The notes under the pieces are model-generated. The model did not search any database and was not told where the DNA came from. It saw only the letters and a program-made list of their open reading frames with translations. Position numbers and translations under genes: made by a program. From Anthoceros angustus (Eukaryota > Streptophyta > Anthocerotopsida > Anthocerotales > Anthocerotaceae): DNA of 64,000 nt. Below, in pieces: positions 1 to 11,058 of this stretch (position 1 is its first letter; each line of letters starts with the position of its first letter). The stretch is taken from contig MU008165.1 of assembly GCA_010909165.1 (NCBI GenBank), positions 744,001 through 808,000 on the forward strand. Direction: 5' to 3'.

Positions 1-170
1 GTATAATAACTTCTTCACCACAGTCGTGTGCAATAACCGCTCGCCCATTATTGAAAGAGCCGCAAGGTATTGACATGGACACCTTTGTCTTCTTGCTCGT
101 CGGTCACACCCCACCCGATGATGTACTCCGATTATCAAGCCTCCTTGGTCATTGTGCATATTAGTTTTGT
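1..170 (+). pseudogene. DUF7869-like remnant
   Basis: In one plus-strand frame the first 170 bases encode a segment with the string FVFLLVGHT followed by two Asp residues and a Leu/Ser-rich stretch (about 93-160). The better preserved gene at 45797-47358 has VGFLLVGHTHDQ at the matching place. That motif is the most recognisable part of the family I recall as DUF7869. The frame is closed at about 170 and the region starts at the window edge, so this is at best a fragment. The resemblance rests on about 15 residues and could be chance. Confidence 0.35.
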
Positions 171-419
171 CCCAAACAAATGAGACCATGCCTCCACACG
201 CACCACTTCCTCATACTCTCACGACAATGCGGCTCTTCCACACCATGCATTACTATCATTACGATCTCGTCGCACATTGTCATGTCATGGAAGGAATGAA
301 ATATGTTTGCCATTTCGCTCAAGTTTGACATCATACTTCCCTTGTTGAATCCCACAGGGACATCACCAGCGTTGTATACTTGAGCTCAAAGAAACCCTCT
401 CATTTACGCCACATCTCTG

Positions 420-1040
420 CGCACCACTTGATACTTCACTAACTCCTCTGTTTTGGGCACGATGATTGCAGCCCTTCCTCCATGTCCATGTCCATAAGTG
501 CCCTCTGCTCATCCTCCAGCCCTTTCCATGTGTGGACCTCTAATATAAAAGCACGGAAATCTTACGGTAGCTTTTGGTCTTCAACATCTTTAACTTGCTG
601 CAAAATAACACAAAACAAGTGAGTTGCGAAAGTCAGTTGCGGGGACAATAGGGAAAGGGAGGCGCGGCATGCGGCGCCCTCTTATAGTTCTATCTTGGTA
701 GAGCAGTGAAACTCACCTTCCCTTGACGGTGAAATCGGCAATGACTTCATCCGTTGAGTGCAGGTACTCCTTCCTCACCATCTCGAATGAATTGCAGCCT
801 AGATGCCGCCATAGCCACTTGGATCACATGTAGTTTCTTAGAAGAGTGATCTCTTTGGCCATACCATTGAGGTCTATGAGACACGACCTTCTCGGTGACA
901 CGATCAACATTTTTGGTCTCACCCGGTGGAATACCACGAAAACTTCCAAGGCTTCCTTGCATGTCTTTTGGCTTCACAAAACTTTGGTCCAAACTTCGCC
1001 AAGGCTTCCTTGCATGTCTTTTGGCTTCACAAAACTTTGG
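420..1040 (-). pseudogene. two exons of an unidentified broken gene
   Basis: Read on the minus strand, one exon ends at 717 with a good donor (GAAG then GTGAGT). A second begins near 598 after a pyrimidine-rich acceptor ending TTTTGCAG. The first exon reads ...NSFEMVRKEYLHSTDE and then a basic end. The second reads QVKDVEDQK... and then an acidic Asp/Met/Glu stretch. Upstream, 747-992 stays open for 81 codons in an adjacent frame. I recognise no family. The paired splice signals and open frames make a real but decayed gene more likely than chance. Confidence 0.4.
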
Positions 1041-1044
1041 TCCG
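941..1044. repeat. 52-bp tandem duplication
   Basis: The segment beginning AACTTCCAAGGCTTCC at 941 is repeated from about 992 with only a few differences, including the shared stretch GCATGTCTTTTGGCTTC. It lies inside the minus-strand gene-like region and adds about 17 codons to one frame, so it is probably a recent local slippage duplication. Confidence 0.75.
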
Positions 1045-1149
1045 ACTTCGCCTCATCTGCGGTCTTAGTTTCCCCTTGCTTTTCTTGCTTGTTCCTGCGG
1101 CAACATGTTTGGCTTATTACAGCTCCATGGCCTCCCACTTCGTGAAGAT

Positions 1150-2000
1150 CTTATCAACATTTTCCCACTCTCCCTTCAAGTTTGGCGATGCAAAGGATAT
1201 GTGTGCGATTATCGACCTTGTTTTGCTTGTCTTGCTCATCCTCTCGGCCTCATCATCATCTATCAAGCCTAGCACCTATAGGTTGAACTTCAGTTCATGC
1301 TCATATTGACACCATCTCTCTTTGCAATCAACTCATCTAAAGTACCTTACTTGCTCAATGAAATTCATCTTCCGTTTGTCGGACATAGTGTTGTGGTGCG
1401 GTGGCGGAACCCTCATCTCTGTAAAGTGAGCCCACAATACACATGGGCTTCCATCCATTGGAATCGGCCTTGATGGATATGTACGCGGATGCTTCATGCA
1501 TAGGTGTGATTGCCCGAGCACTCCCATGACATACTTCTTGGCTCTAAACTTATTCGATCTATAGATTGAATGTCGTGCACTCATTGGGTCAATCATGCAT
1601 AGTAGACACACCTTCCTCCACTCTACCTTTCGAAATGACTCGAGCGGTGGTTGGTCCAAGCTTCATCCACAATCCGAATCATGCATCACGGAGAAAGAAA
1701 GGATGCGAGCCTTAAATTCTCTAATTTCGGAAGATTTGGAACCACTTTCTTGGCGTATGCCTCTACGATATTCGCAAATAATCTTCATCACAGATGGAGG
1801 CCTCCGGCCTCTCCCGTCGATCGCGACATGCATAGTCGGGATATCGTTCTTGTCGCGCTCTGCTGGCGCTTGCCTTTCTTCCTTCTCAAATCTCTTTGGG
1901 CTCCACATTTGTTGACGCCCCAAACCAGTGCATATGTCGAACTCGTTTGCGCTTCCACTACTTCCGATCGCCTCCACTATCGCCGGCATCACGGCATGCG
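1150..2000 (-). pseudogene. broken unidentified coding-like segments
   Basis: On the minus strand two long open stretches follow one another: about 1990-1663 and 1659-1333 (108 codons, starting MDQPPLESF). They are separated by a single stop and continue in other frames to about 1150. The encoded protein is basic, with KFRAKKYVMGVLGQSH in the second block and a Trp-containing KWEAMEL near the end. I do not recognise a domain. It probably belongs to the same decayed gene as the exons at 420-1040. No splice pattern is certain here. Confidence 0.35.
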
Positions 2001-2295
2001 CGCCTCCCTCTGTGTCCCAGGCTGGCGGCGGCGGCATGCGGCGCCCTCTCCTTCCCAGGCGGAGGCGGCATGCGGCGCCCTCCCTCTCCCAAGGCCAGCG
2101 GGCGCGGCATGCGGCGCCCTCCCTCTCCCAAGGCCAGAGGCGCGGCATGCGGCGCCCTCGTCCCAAGGCGGGGAGGCGCGGCATGCGGCGCCCCCTCGTC
2201 CCAAGGCCGGGGGCGCGGCATGCCGGCGCCCTCCCTCGTCCCAAGGCCGGGCGCGGCATGCCGGCGCCCTCCCTCCGGCAGGCGGCGCGGCTGGT
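2000..2295. repeat. GC-rich minisatellite with GGCATGCGGCGCC core
   Basis: Six to seven imperfect units of about 35-55 bp share the core GCGGCATGCGGCGCCCTC followed by CCCAAGGC. The core contains two self-complementary hexamers, GCATGC and GGCGCC. Spacer length varies between units. Long Ala/Arg/Pro-rich ORFs run through the array in several frames on both strands, as expected for GC-rich repeats, and are not taken as genes. Single copies of the core also occur near 665 and, degenerate, near 2380 and 30010-30150. Confidence 0.8.
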
Positions 2296-2310
2296 TCGGC
2301 CGATGTTCAG

Positions 2311-3178
2311 CTAACGGGTGCCCTCGCACACATCCCATAGTACTTGGATGCCGCCTTCTGCGGCGGTTGTGCCAGGAAGGGCGCCGGCACGCCGGCGCCC
2401 TTCCTCTCCTCCCATGCCTTCATACCCTGATATAAACCAGTCTGCCTGTGGGGTACCCAACTCCATGTGCTCCCTGCCTGCAGGCAATTCCGCTGCCTTG
2501 CTGCGACCCATGTCCTCATCTGGATTGGAAGGAATAGTGGGCACCAGCATGGATGCCCCAGGCATTATGGAAGCAAATTCCATTCTGTCGTCCTCAAGGG
2601 TGTTATCACCGTCCTCCTCCGACATTTCGTCATCTCGTGCGCTCTATAGGGCCATCCTCTTCACGAGGGTCCATACTGCCTCGTCCTCATCTCCTTCCAA
2701 TTCATAGTCGGATAGCCCAGCCACAGTCCTTCTAAAGACATCTCGGCGGTGATTGATGATAGAACTTGTAATCACCTCACATAAGCATCGATAAAAATTC
2801 CTTGCATTACGCCCAAGCGTTAGAAGTGCCGAAAAGTGTTAAGTGGATGCAATGATGTTCCAAAACTTCAAAATCAATGACTTCCAAAGACATACACTTA
2901 CAATCCTCGTGAAGAGCTTCCGGAATTTAAGAGGCATTCGTGGCTCGCACTTTTCTTGTGCAAACTGCTATGCTCAACACGAACACACTGTAGTCTTCCG
3001 ACCCCATTGGCAAAGCTTCAAACCCATAAGGCTTTGAAGTCACCAGCAGCTGAATATCCGGTTCTCCGTCCGCTTCTATCAAAGTTGCCCAGACCACATA
3101 CCCAGCCCTGGCTCTCTGATTCGGCAGAGCACCATTGTGGCCATAAATCCACAATTTCAGCATGGGTGTCCACACCAC
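2311..3178 (-). pseudogene. acidic then hydrophobic coding-like segments, unidentified
   Basis: On the minus strand, 3178-2927 is open for 83 codons (MVWTPMLKLWIYGHNG...). 2625-2311 is open for 104 codons and begins with an acidic run (MSEEDGDNTLEDDRMEF). Between them only short open pieces remain. I recognise no family. The first segment starts exactly beside the inverted terminus at 3177, so the 26-kb unit may have landed in or next to this gene. Confidence 0.3.
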
Positions 3179-3410
3179 GTAAAGTCGCGGCCTCGTCTGG
3201 GGCCTCGGCCAGCGCCCGATTAGTTTTCGGGGTAGTGCGGTGAATTTTTAGAGAGAATCGGTCCTTTTACCATTTTCAGTATAGTAAAATTCATTACAAT
3301 ATAGTAGAAAACATGCCAAGTGGGGTGATATGATCTACCATCAAGGTGGAAAATAGAGCACTAGAGTAGAAAACATGGCGACCAAGTGAATACCGGTGCG
3401 TCTAGTAGAA
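3177..3410. repeat. left terminal inverted repeat
   Basis: Starts ACGTAAAGTCGCGGCCTC and continues through TTTTTAGAGAGAATCGG into AT-rich sequence with a short internal repeat: AGTAGAAAACATG occurs at about 3304 and 3365. The right end repeats the terminal 35 bases with few mismatches and the following AT-rich block loosely. The stretch carries no gene. Confidence 0.65.
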
Positions 3411-4260
3411 GCTCATTCTAGAAATCCCACCAAAATCGCTAATCTGACAAAAACATTTTCTGTTAAATAATATTCATGCGGATCCGGGATATACAAAAAC
3501 CAACAAAGAACCTTTTCTTTGCGAGTTTCTATATCCGGAATGCATGAAATACAATTCAACTAATGAAGAGTAAATAGATAGAGTGAACTCTGCTTCAACA
3601 AGAACCTACAAACAAAACCAAAATTAGCACCCAAACCGTAATTACGCTGCTAGTAAACACTAAAAATAAAAACATTGATACTCACCTTATTTTGGGAAAT
3701 TTCGTACAATTATACTGATTGAAAATGTAATTTTCACGACCACTTGGCTGATTGGTACTTGTACATTATCATAATTGGCAACCAATTGATGAAGGAGGAC
3801 TTGGGCGAAATTGACCATCTTCCGCAAGGTCACAACCTAAAACAACACAACCATTAATTTTCAATCTAGTAAACTGATTAATAAAAGCATAAAACTTACC
3901 AATCGGGATTTTCGCGAGATAGCGATTGAAATATCTCGAGGCACATCCTTACGCTCTGTCTTTCCCACGTAATCTCCGAACCTCTTGCGCTCTTTTCTGC
4001 GCTTGATTTCTCTTGATGCTTAATATGCTCTTGTCTCCTCTCCATTTCTCGCCTCTGAATCTCAAGGGCTTTCTCTCTTTGCTTAGAGACTCGTAATTCA
4101 AGCGCTTTTCGCCTCTGTCTCTCTATAAGTGCCTCCAAATCCTTTTTTGAAACTCCATTTCTGTTTCAATTTGTCATTCTCCAATTCCGTTCTCGGAGAT
4201 CTCGGCAAGCCGCTCAAAGCCACTTCCATTTCCATTTGCGATCCGCAGTCAATATATCAG
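3410..4260 (-). pseudogene. left-arm coiled-coil exons at the 3' end of the recombinase gene
   Basis: A 79-codon frame (4138-3901) starts MEALIERQRRKALELRVSKQ and continues with heptad-like EKALEIQRREMERRQEH, a strongly charged coiled coil. It ends at a GTAAG donor. A following exon (about 3836-3687) reads ...VNFAQVLLHQLVANYDN and ends ...RNFPK before GTGAG. A last exon reads CWFLYIPDPHEYY and ends ...VGFLE stop near 3412. All three match exons at 27.9-28.8 kb in the right arm, in inverted order. The product is unknown. A long coiled coil C-terminal to a recombinase would suit oligomerisation, but that is inference. Whether it is one gene with the recombinase or a separate gene is open. Confidence 0.55.
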
Positions 4261-4829
4261 GTGCTACCACGGCCACTTACACTGGTTAACCGGATGGTGA
4301 TCACACTCACTCACAATGCCCTCCAACGGAGGGGCCAGCATCAACTTCCTCGGTATCAATGTTGAAATGAGGACGATAAGCACTTACACACTAGTCGAAG
4401 GATTCACAATGCCAAGAAGAACACAATCGAAACTCCAAAATGAATGAAAACAACAAACAGCAAAGAATCAACCTTGTCAACATATGGAATTTTAGTAGAA
4501 CACCACATGGTTGGTCTGGTATCCATCTGGATGCCTTTGCTTTCAAGGTGCGCCAAAAACAAAAACCATATGATTAAAAAACTAACATGGCGGACTACAA
4601 CAAAGCAACTTCACAATACGAACTTCAAGAAAAGTGGACCACATGGTGCGGAAAAACTCGATTCGGTCCAACATTGTTCGTGCCTTTCATGATGAACAGG
4701 AGTGGCCACGAGGAAAGACACAAATCAAACAAGTCGGGACACAGTTTGACACAAGTCCCTACATACTTGATACAAATCTCAAACACTTACATTACTAACG
4801 TGTTGCACTTGCAAGGCGATCTTGGTGAC

Positions 4830-6882
4830 TCGAAAATACTATTTCGAGTTACATTCAACACATTGACGGAAGAACACCCTTAAATCATCCGCATCCGATT
4901 GAGTTCTTCATTTAAAAGCTCGATAAGATCGTTCACGAGAACAAGAACTCTTGCGGTACTGTTTTGCTTGACGAGCGGTCATATCACAAAACATATAGAA
5001 CGTGAGCGAGCATACAAAGACTCAAATGTCACAAGCTTTCACAACATATTACCTTGAAAATCCGGCATCCGTTTTATGGCGGTCACACTTCTCCCATCGA
5101 GGGCACGAGCCATCGTCAAGCGTGTAATCATCGTTACAGCAGCTCTTATTGGTGTAATAGCCAACAAGCCCGGTGCTTGACCATGGTCTTCATAAACCTT
5201 TTGACATTCCTTTTGAAACACGAAGTTTTGCATACCAAGCTAGAACAAAAAAACAAGCGTTAGTAAATACAAACCACAAAACTCAAGCCCAATAAACCAA
5301 AAACTTACATTGATCTTGGGTTATCAATGGTTGAATTGAAGAGAAACCCTGAATTGACAAATTCTTGTCATGTGCGAGACCACTTGGGAGAGTGATCAAT
5401 ACTTTAAAGTTTCGATGGCGTCCACCGTAGATCTTGACCTTTTGAAATGCTCACTCGGTAATTCTTCATATCCACTTTGTAATTTTTGAATCCGTTCTTC
5501 ATACGCAAATGAGAGCGAGCAATCTGATACATCAAAACATCAAACAAAACAAGAAAACAAAGACTACACCTCTTGAACAAAAGGTCCGCTTTGAATCGAT
5601 GCAAATGAGAAGTCCCTAATGAGCGGGTTATGTAACTCTTCACCACCTCGAACTCCAAACTGGTCATGCAAAAATATGCACACACCAAAACAATATAAGC
5701 ATAAGGGCTCCGGGTTTAAGACCATAAATGAACAATCAAAGTGCACCCCAAAACCAACAATATTACCTTTTAGCCCCGCCCAAATGAGCATTGATGATCT
5801 ACGTGTGAGAATCGGTGCTCATCATCATCGAAATCAACTTCACCTCTTTTCGACATGACACAATCCCAAGGTCCTTGGATTTTCATGGGCAACCAACCGG
5901 TGCACAGGACCCATGGAAAATTCCATGAAACATGTTGATCAGGAACATCGAACCAAGCGGCTTTGGTTGGGATGCACTTGTTAAAATCGGTTAAACCCAC
6001 GAAAGAAAGACATCACCTGCACAAGTGAAGATCGCAATCGGTCATGTGAAGGAAAGTCGAACTATCAAAATCAACAAGTAAAAACATCACTACTTACGTT
6101 TACGAGAAAATCTCTGTTGTCCTTGATTCGAACTTGATGGAAAAAGGGTATCGAATAAGATTTAGATCCTTGAGGAATATCCTCAACAGCTATCCCATCC
6201 CTGACCCCACTCACTTTCATAAAGGCCACAGGCGACTTGACACGGTTATTGCCGTTTGGACCTATCCTCCCCACCACTCAAAGCATCATTCACTCCCTCT
6301 CGGGGGAGTCAAATCCTGCTCTCAAAATTTCTTCATCATCAATTTCCTCCATACCCATGGCAAAGTCATCTTGGGACCCGGCACTTTAGCCTCTCAAACA
6401 TATCGAGCACTTCTTGATCGGGGATGACTCGGTCGGGGAACCACAGGCATGGAAAAGCGCCCGGCACTGAGCATCTGTTCAACGGCACACAAATCTCTAG
6501 ACTCAGACAGGCTTTGGCCTCACAACCATGGGATCGTCGTTATCAAGAAATCATTCTCCCCACAAACCTGGACCTCTCTCGGACATGGGACATAGTTAGT
6601 AATCTCGCAAGAGGACCTTCAACCAATGCCACGGTCAGTGTCCACCCTTCTCCTCTTACACAAAACTCACGTCGAGCATCCTTCTTGGATGAGAAGTGCC
6701 TTGGCGGTTTAGGAATGCCTTTTTGGAACTAAATATGTTCCTTCCACCAACACACCATCAACTTTACCATCATCCTGCGGTGGATGAGTTGCATGTGGAG
6801 CGGTGACACGCTTCAGTGTAGCCATGACGGCCGAGGACCCTTGCTTCCGGTCCAAGGCCCTGGGTTTCCTTTTAGGTGCCAT
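4830..6882 (-). pseudogene. left-arm tyrosine recombinase gene (DUF3504/KIAA1958-like), broken
   Basis: Minus-strand copy of the right-arm gene at 24596. It starts with MAPKRKPRALDRKQ at 6882. Exons are about 6882-6098, 6016-5767, 5690-5570, 5523-5309, 5239-5053 and 5000-4830. Most have GT donors; one acceptor (near 5690) has lost its AG. Recognisable pieces are DDFAMGMEEIDDEE in exon 1, FGVRGGEELHN in exon 3 (first catalytic Arg), FLFNSTIDNPRS at the end of exon 4, and VTMITRLTMA in exon 5. The His-Lys pair is present only in a shifted frame of exon 5. Stops and frameshifts occur in nearly every exon, so this copy is probably dead. Intron positions agree with the right copy, which shows the introns predate the duplication. 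Confidence 0.6.
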
Positions 6883-8790
6883 CGCAAGCCACCATTAGAG
6901 TGGACAAAAACACACCTAAAGAACAAACAAAACCACAACAAAAAACACACTTACGTGGTGTTAACTTCAAATGAACTTCCTGAAGGGTCTAACTGATTAT
7001 AAAACAATTTAAGACGAAGAGGGTGTGGGGATATAGAGACATTCATTGAATCTACACATTGTTATTGATCCTCCACTTTATGTTAGTAGAGAGAAAACTC
7101 CTTTCCTTATACCCACACACTTAGACCCTTTTGCCAATAATATCAAAAAACAAAAGAAAAAATTAGGCGACAAGAGACACATACTAGGAGATTCAATGGA
7201 CACTCAGCGAAGGTTATCACGATTCACAGACGGACGAGTAGAATGTTGGCGAGCCAACCCTTCACACGATGACAATGCCTACACTTTGATGGATTAGATA
7301 ACTTAAAAGTGGTAGCAAAACACAAACGAAGGCACATGCCATCAAAAAACTCATCAAATTTGTTGACATACCGGATCAAGGTTACAAACAAATTTCCTCC
7401 GGGCCAGCACCAAAACAAAACAAAATAAGAACAAGAATGCACGCTTTGCGGGCTTAAAGACAACGATAAAGAAGCACAAACGTGATGCAAAGGATGATAA
7501 ATGTAAAACAAACAAACTCAGATTCAGACACTGTTTACCAACACTCTTACACTAGAAAATCTTGAAATTACTTCTCGAGCCAAAGACAATGAAAAACTAA
7601 TACTCAAGAATCTAGCGGCATTTTTCAAAAGCGACATCTTCATAAAAAGATTACTAAACAAAGTTCATTGGTAAAACAAAATCCCATATGTCGCCACATA
7701 GACGAAAACATGGCATCAAAAGCAGGCGAAGGTAAGAACACACGAGGAAAGCAACCATCAGACCGAAACTTTACACAACTTGGTCACAAACCATATTAAG
7801 GCGTGAAAAAAAAAGCTACGATGGCGAAACAAATCAAAGTGACTAAGCGACAGAGACAAAATGGCGGCAAGCAAAACAACCAAGCCATGGAACCAGGCAT
7901 CAAGCGAGAGACAAAAAGTCACTTGAATAAACGAACAAGTTATAGCAGCGTTCTGAAGGTGAAAAACAAGCGTGAAGGTGAAAGAATCGCACATAAGCAG
8001 ACCTAAACAAAACTTAGCTTGGAAGTAACACAAGCGAACCTCTCGAGACAAAGCGAATCTGGTCGATTTCAAAAAAAGCAACATACACACGATGGCGTCA
8101 CAAAACAAGTCAACAAGAAGTACAGAAACGAATCACAAGAACCAAGCTTATACAAAGTTAAATGCTTAAACGACACACACATACGAGCGTCACGGCAAAA
8201 CAAGAACACAGAGGTCATCGAGACACACAAGAAAACAAGCGAGATGCAAGCGTGCAAGCCATGACCACCGACAACAAGCGAGCAGATAAAGGTCTTCCAA
8301 CAATCAAACAAGCGACCGTTAAGAAGGTCAAAAAGAACGCGAATCACTCATGGAGACATGACAACCTTCAACTAGATGCAACAATAAGGCTCAAAACGCC
8401 AGATACGCTTGTCGTTTCACAAAACGAAGCAGACTCCGTGGCGGCATCAACAGCAAAACAAAATAAACAAAGACAACCTGACGGCAATCAACCTAGCGAA
8501 ATCGGTAAAACCATCATAGCAAAGTAGTCATTCCTATGATTTAGGAATCGCATACGGAAAAACAACATCAAGCACGCAGAAAAAAAACGCGATACAAAAA
8601 GCCACCCTGCGAAGGTAAAAAAACACTTCGAAGACGGAACAAAAAACACGACCATACAGCGCGACACCATGTAGCAAAACAACACCAAAACCGCACAAAA
8701 CAACAAAGAAAGAAACAATAGGCGAAACAACAGAAAATAACGTAAAAATGGACGGACTTCAAAGAAGGCGGGGCCTTAACCTTTAAGCAG
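6883..8790. other. A-rich non-coding stretch, left arm
   Basis: Long stretch with a strong A excess on the plus strand (many AAAACAAGCG-like words) and only short open frames of low complexity. It lies between the start of the left recombinase gene and the candidate promoter of gene B. The matching right-arm stretch (22720-24590) is equally T-rich, as expected for inverted copies. Near the recombinase start, an AGACCCTTCAGGAAG-like string on the minus strand has a counterpart at about 24480, suggesting a shared 5' leader with an intron. I see no convincing gene. Confidence 0.5.
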
Positions 8791-8809
8791 AGAAACCTCA
8801 ACTCGTGCC

Positions 8810-9190
8810 AATCAACCTTGGCCTTGAGAGCAACAAGCCTAACCCGCAAGGACACCTTGACCGGGCTTGGCCTTGAAAGAACCACAGGACCAGCAACACC
8901 TTGGCCTTGAACAATCTCGAGACCTTGGCCTTTGAGCGAAGGTGGAAAGCCTTAGCCTTGAAGGACACGAAAGCATTGGCCAAAACTTACAAAAGCCTAG
9001 AAGCCTAGCCTAGAACACCTTGGCCTTCAAAGAAGGCTACAGACTAAGCGACCCGAGAGAAATCACTTTGGCTGCGAAACTAGAACTAGACAACTCATGG
9101 ACTTGAACAAGCGGAAGCATGCAGGCATAGGCCATGGCCCTCTGACAAGAGACACAGCCTTGGAAGCAGAGAGGAAGACCTTGGCCAGCG
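8810..9190 (+). promoter_or_regulatory. cluster of CCTTGGCCTTGAA motifs
   Basis: At least six copies of CCTTGGCCTT(T)GA or close variants occur at about 8816, 8863, 8909, 8929, 8953 and 9011, with a weaker one near 9179. They lie within 0.5 kb upstream of a TATA-like sequence. The same CCTTGGCCTT core is repeated upstream of the TATA box in the gypsy LTRs at 31051-31297. A cis-regulatory role is inference. Confidence 0.45.
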
Positions 9191-9280
9191 AAACTAAAAA
9201 GGCGAACAAGCGCGAGGCTTGGACGAAAGCCACCTCGGCCTCAAAACAGGAATGAAAAGACCTCCGCTTTGGAGAAGCCA

Positions 9281-9290
9281 TTTATATAGG
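9281..9290 (+). promoter_or_regulatory. TATA box candidate for left gene B
   Basis: TTTATATAGG lies just downstream of the CCTTGGCCTT cluster and upstream of a pyrimidine-rich leader (CTTCTCCCTCTGG). The leader then carries repeated AAACCTAG/CAAACCTA words up to 9470. The next coding signal on this strand is gene B at 11059, leaving a 1.7-kb leader. Confidence 0.4.
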
Positions 9291-11058
9291 CCACAAACCC
9301 TAAACACTTCTCCCTCTGGCCGCCGTTCTCTCTACCGGTTGAATTAACCAAACCTCCTAAGATTGGGCGGATTCCAACCTCGTGGGTTCGCCATTCGCCG
9401 CCGCTCTCAACCAAACCTAGGTTCTTGATTCCAAACCTAGCCTAACCGCACCAAACCTAATCTCCGAACCCGGGTGGCACGTTCAACCACGCAGTGCCAC
9501 GCCACGCCCGTCGAACCATCTAAGTTTTGAGTTTCAGCAGCACACGGGTTTGTTCGCCGCCCAACACGCCCGGCCTCGCGTAGGATGTGCGGTCGGTGGC
9601 CGGGTTACGATCGGTGTTCGACAGTGCCTTTGCTCCAAGTTTGGCTCTGTCCTCGGGGAAGGTCGGCGCAATCGGCTCCACTTCCTTCATCTGATCGCCC
9701 ACCACGTACCAGCTGGTTTGATCGCATCGCATAGTTCTTGATTCCATCCCTAGGTGGGTACACCAATTTGCACTCGATCTGCCACAATCGATCACTCTTT
9801 TGCGCTCATCCTGGCATCCGACTTACGCTTAGCTCCACCGCCCATAAGACAACAAAGTCTCTTTTTGGCGTCCTTAAAGTCTGACGTCAAGCCCACTAAA
9901 AGTGTCGGTTCTCCTTACTTTGTTGAAGTCCTTTGCCCACCCACTATCTTGTGGGCTCAACCATTGCTAGTGCATGAGCTATAATCACTGTGAGTTTGCC
10001 ATTGAGAAGCCTTTCACAAGTGATATCATTGTGAAACTCACCAAAAAGACCCTTCAAGTTCCAGCGCCAAAAGAGGTCCTCAGACACATTACGCTCTGGT
10101 AGACAAACTGACCTTATTACCTTGGTTGTTTCCTTTCAAAGTCGGGCTAATGCAGATCACCCGCAAGCTAGCAAGTGATCGACAGTCTTGTCTTTGATCG
10201 TTTATCTTGGATTAATCTCGGTTGCCTTTCACCTAGGTCACCTCGTTTACACGCATGGTGAAGCGGTCCGACCACAAGAACTCCTGCGTAAGTCCTTCCT
10301 TCAAGCGCTCTTGAAGCCATCACGCATGCGAGAATTCCTCATGGCATGGCGTTGCACAACATGACTTGCCATTTGATCGGACGCAAGCGATGCATTTGAC
10401 CCGTAAGCGTGTGCGGGCGCTACGCCGCGCTGATCTCAACCTTCGCTGCGATCGTATCGTGCACATCTTCCTTTCTTTTCGTTTCTAGATCGCTTTTGCG
10501 GCGTACCAACAAGCGCTTCCGTTTAATGCGGTTGTCGTTTAATATTGAGCCGCCGCTCTGCGACTTCCGTTTTCATCATCTTCAAGGTAAGATTCGATAT
10601 CAAAAGCTCCTTAAGATCGGCGGTTTGAATTTACTTAGAGTCGCATGTGTCAACGCGTCACATGTTGTGATGAGTTCTAACAAACTAATCACTCCGTGTG
10701 TAGACGGCAAAGAATCTTGAGTAGGCATCACGCCCGCCTCGTACCATAGAACACATCAAGTGGTCGCTAACATTCCGTTTTTGTGTGAAATCAGGTTATC
10801 TGAGGTTGGTATCAATTTGTTTTCCGCTCGTAGAAGTAACAATGTGCATCAAATAATGCCATCTTATGGTGACATAAGCGAATATCACCACATGGTGGCG
10901 TATCACGTGGTGATAGCATGTTGAAGTCACATGCGTGGCTTTGCATGGCCCTTAGCATGCTGCACAACATCGAGCATGTTGCGGGCACTAGATGTTTCAA
11001 AAGTTGAAGCATGAGCATTGTTTGTGTATTGTTGACGGCGATGCTTTTATTTGAGAAT
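9291..11058 (+). other. leader/intergenic stretch before left gene B
   Basis: 9296-9470 contains repeated CCAAACCTA words and is the inverted counterpart of 22500-22720 with its AGGTTTGG repeats. 9480-10800 is more GC-rich with only short open frames (the longest are 91-103 codons on either strand) that I do not recognise. It may hold untranslated exons or introns of gene B. I see no gene or RNA I can support. Confidence 0.4.

Noticed and set aside
1651-2435. Overlapping 128-229-codon ORFs on both strands
   Set aside because: They run through the GC-rich minisatellite in several frames at once and encode Ala/Arg/Pro/Gly repeats; open because of composition.
9294-9304. Telomere-like AAACCCTAAA
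   Set aside because: A single copy only; not a telomeric or interstitial telomeric array.
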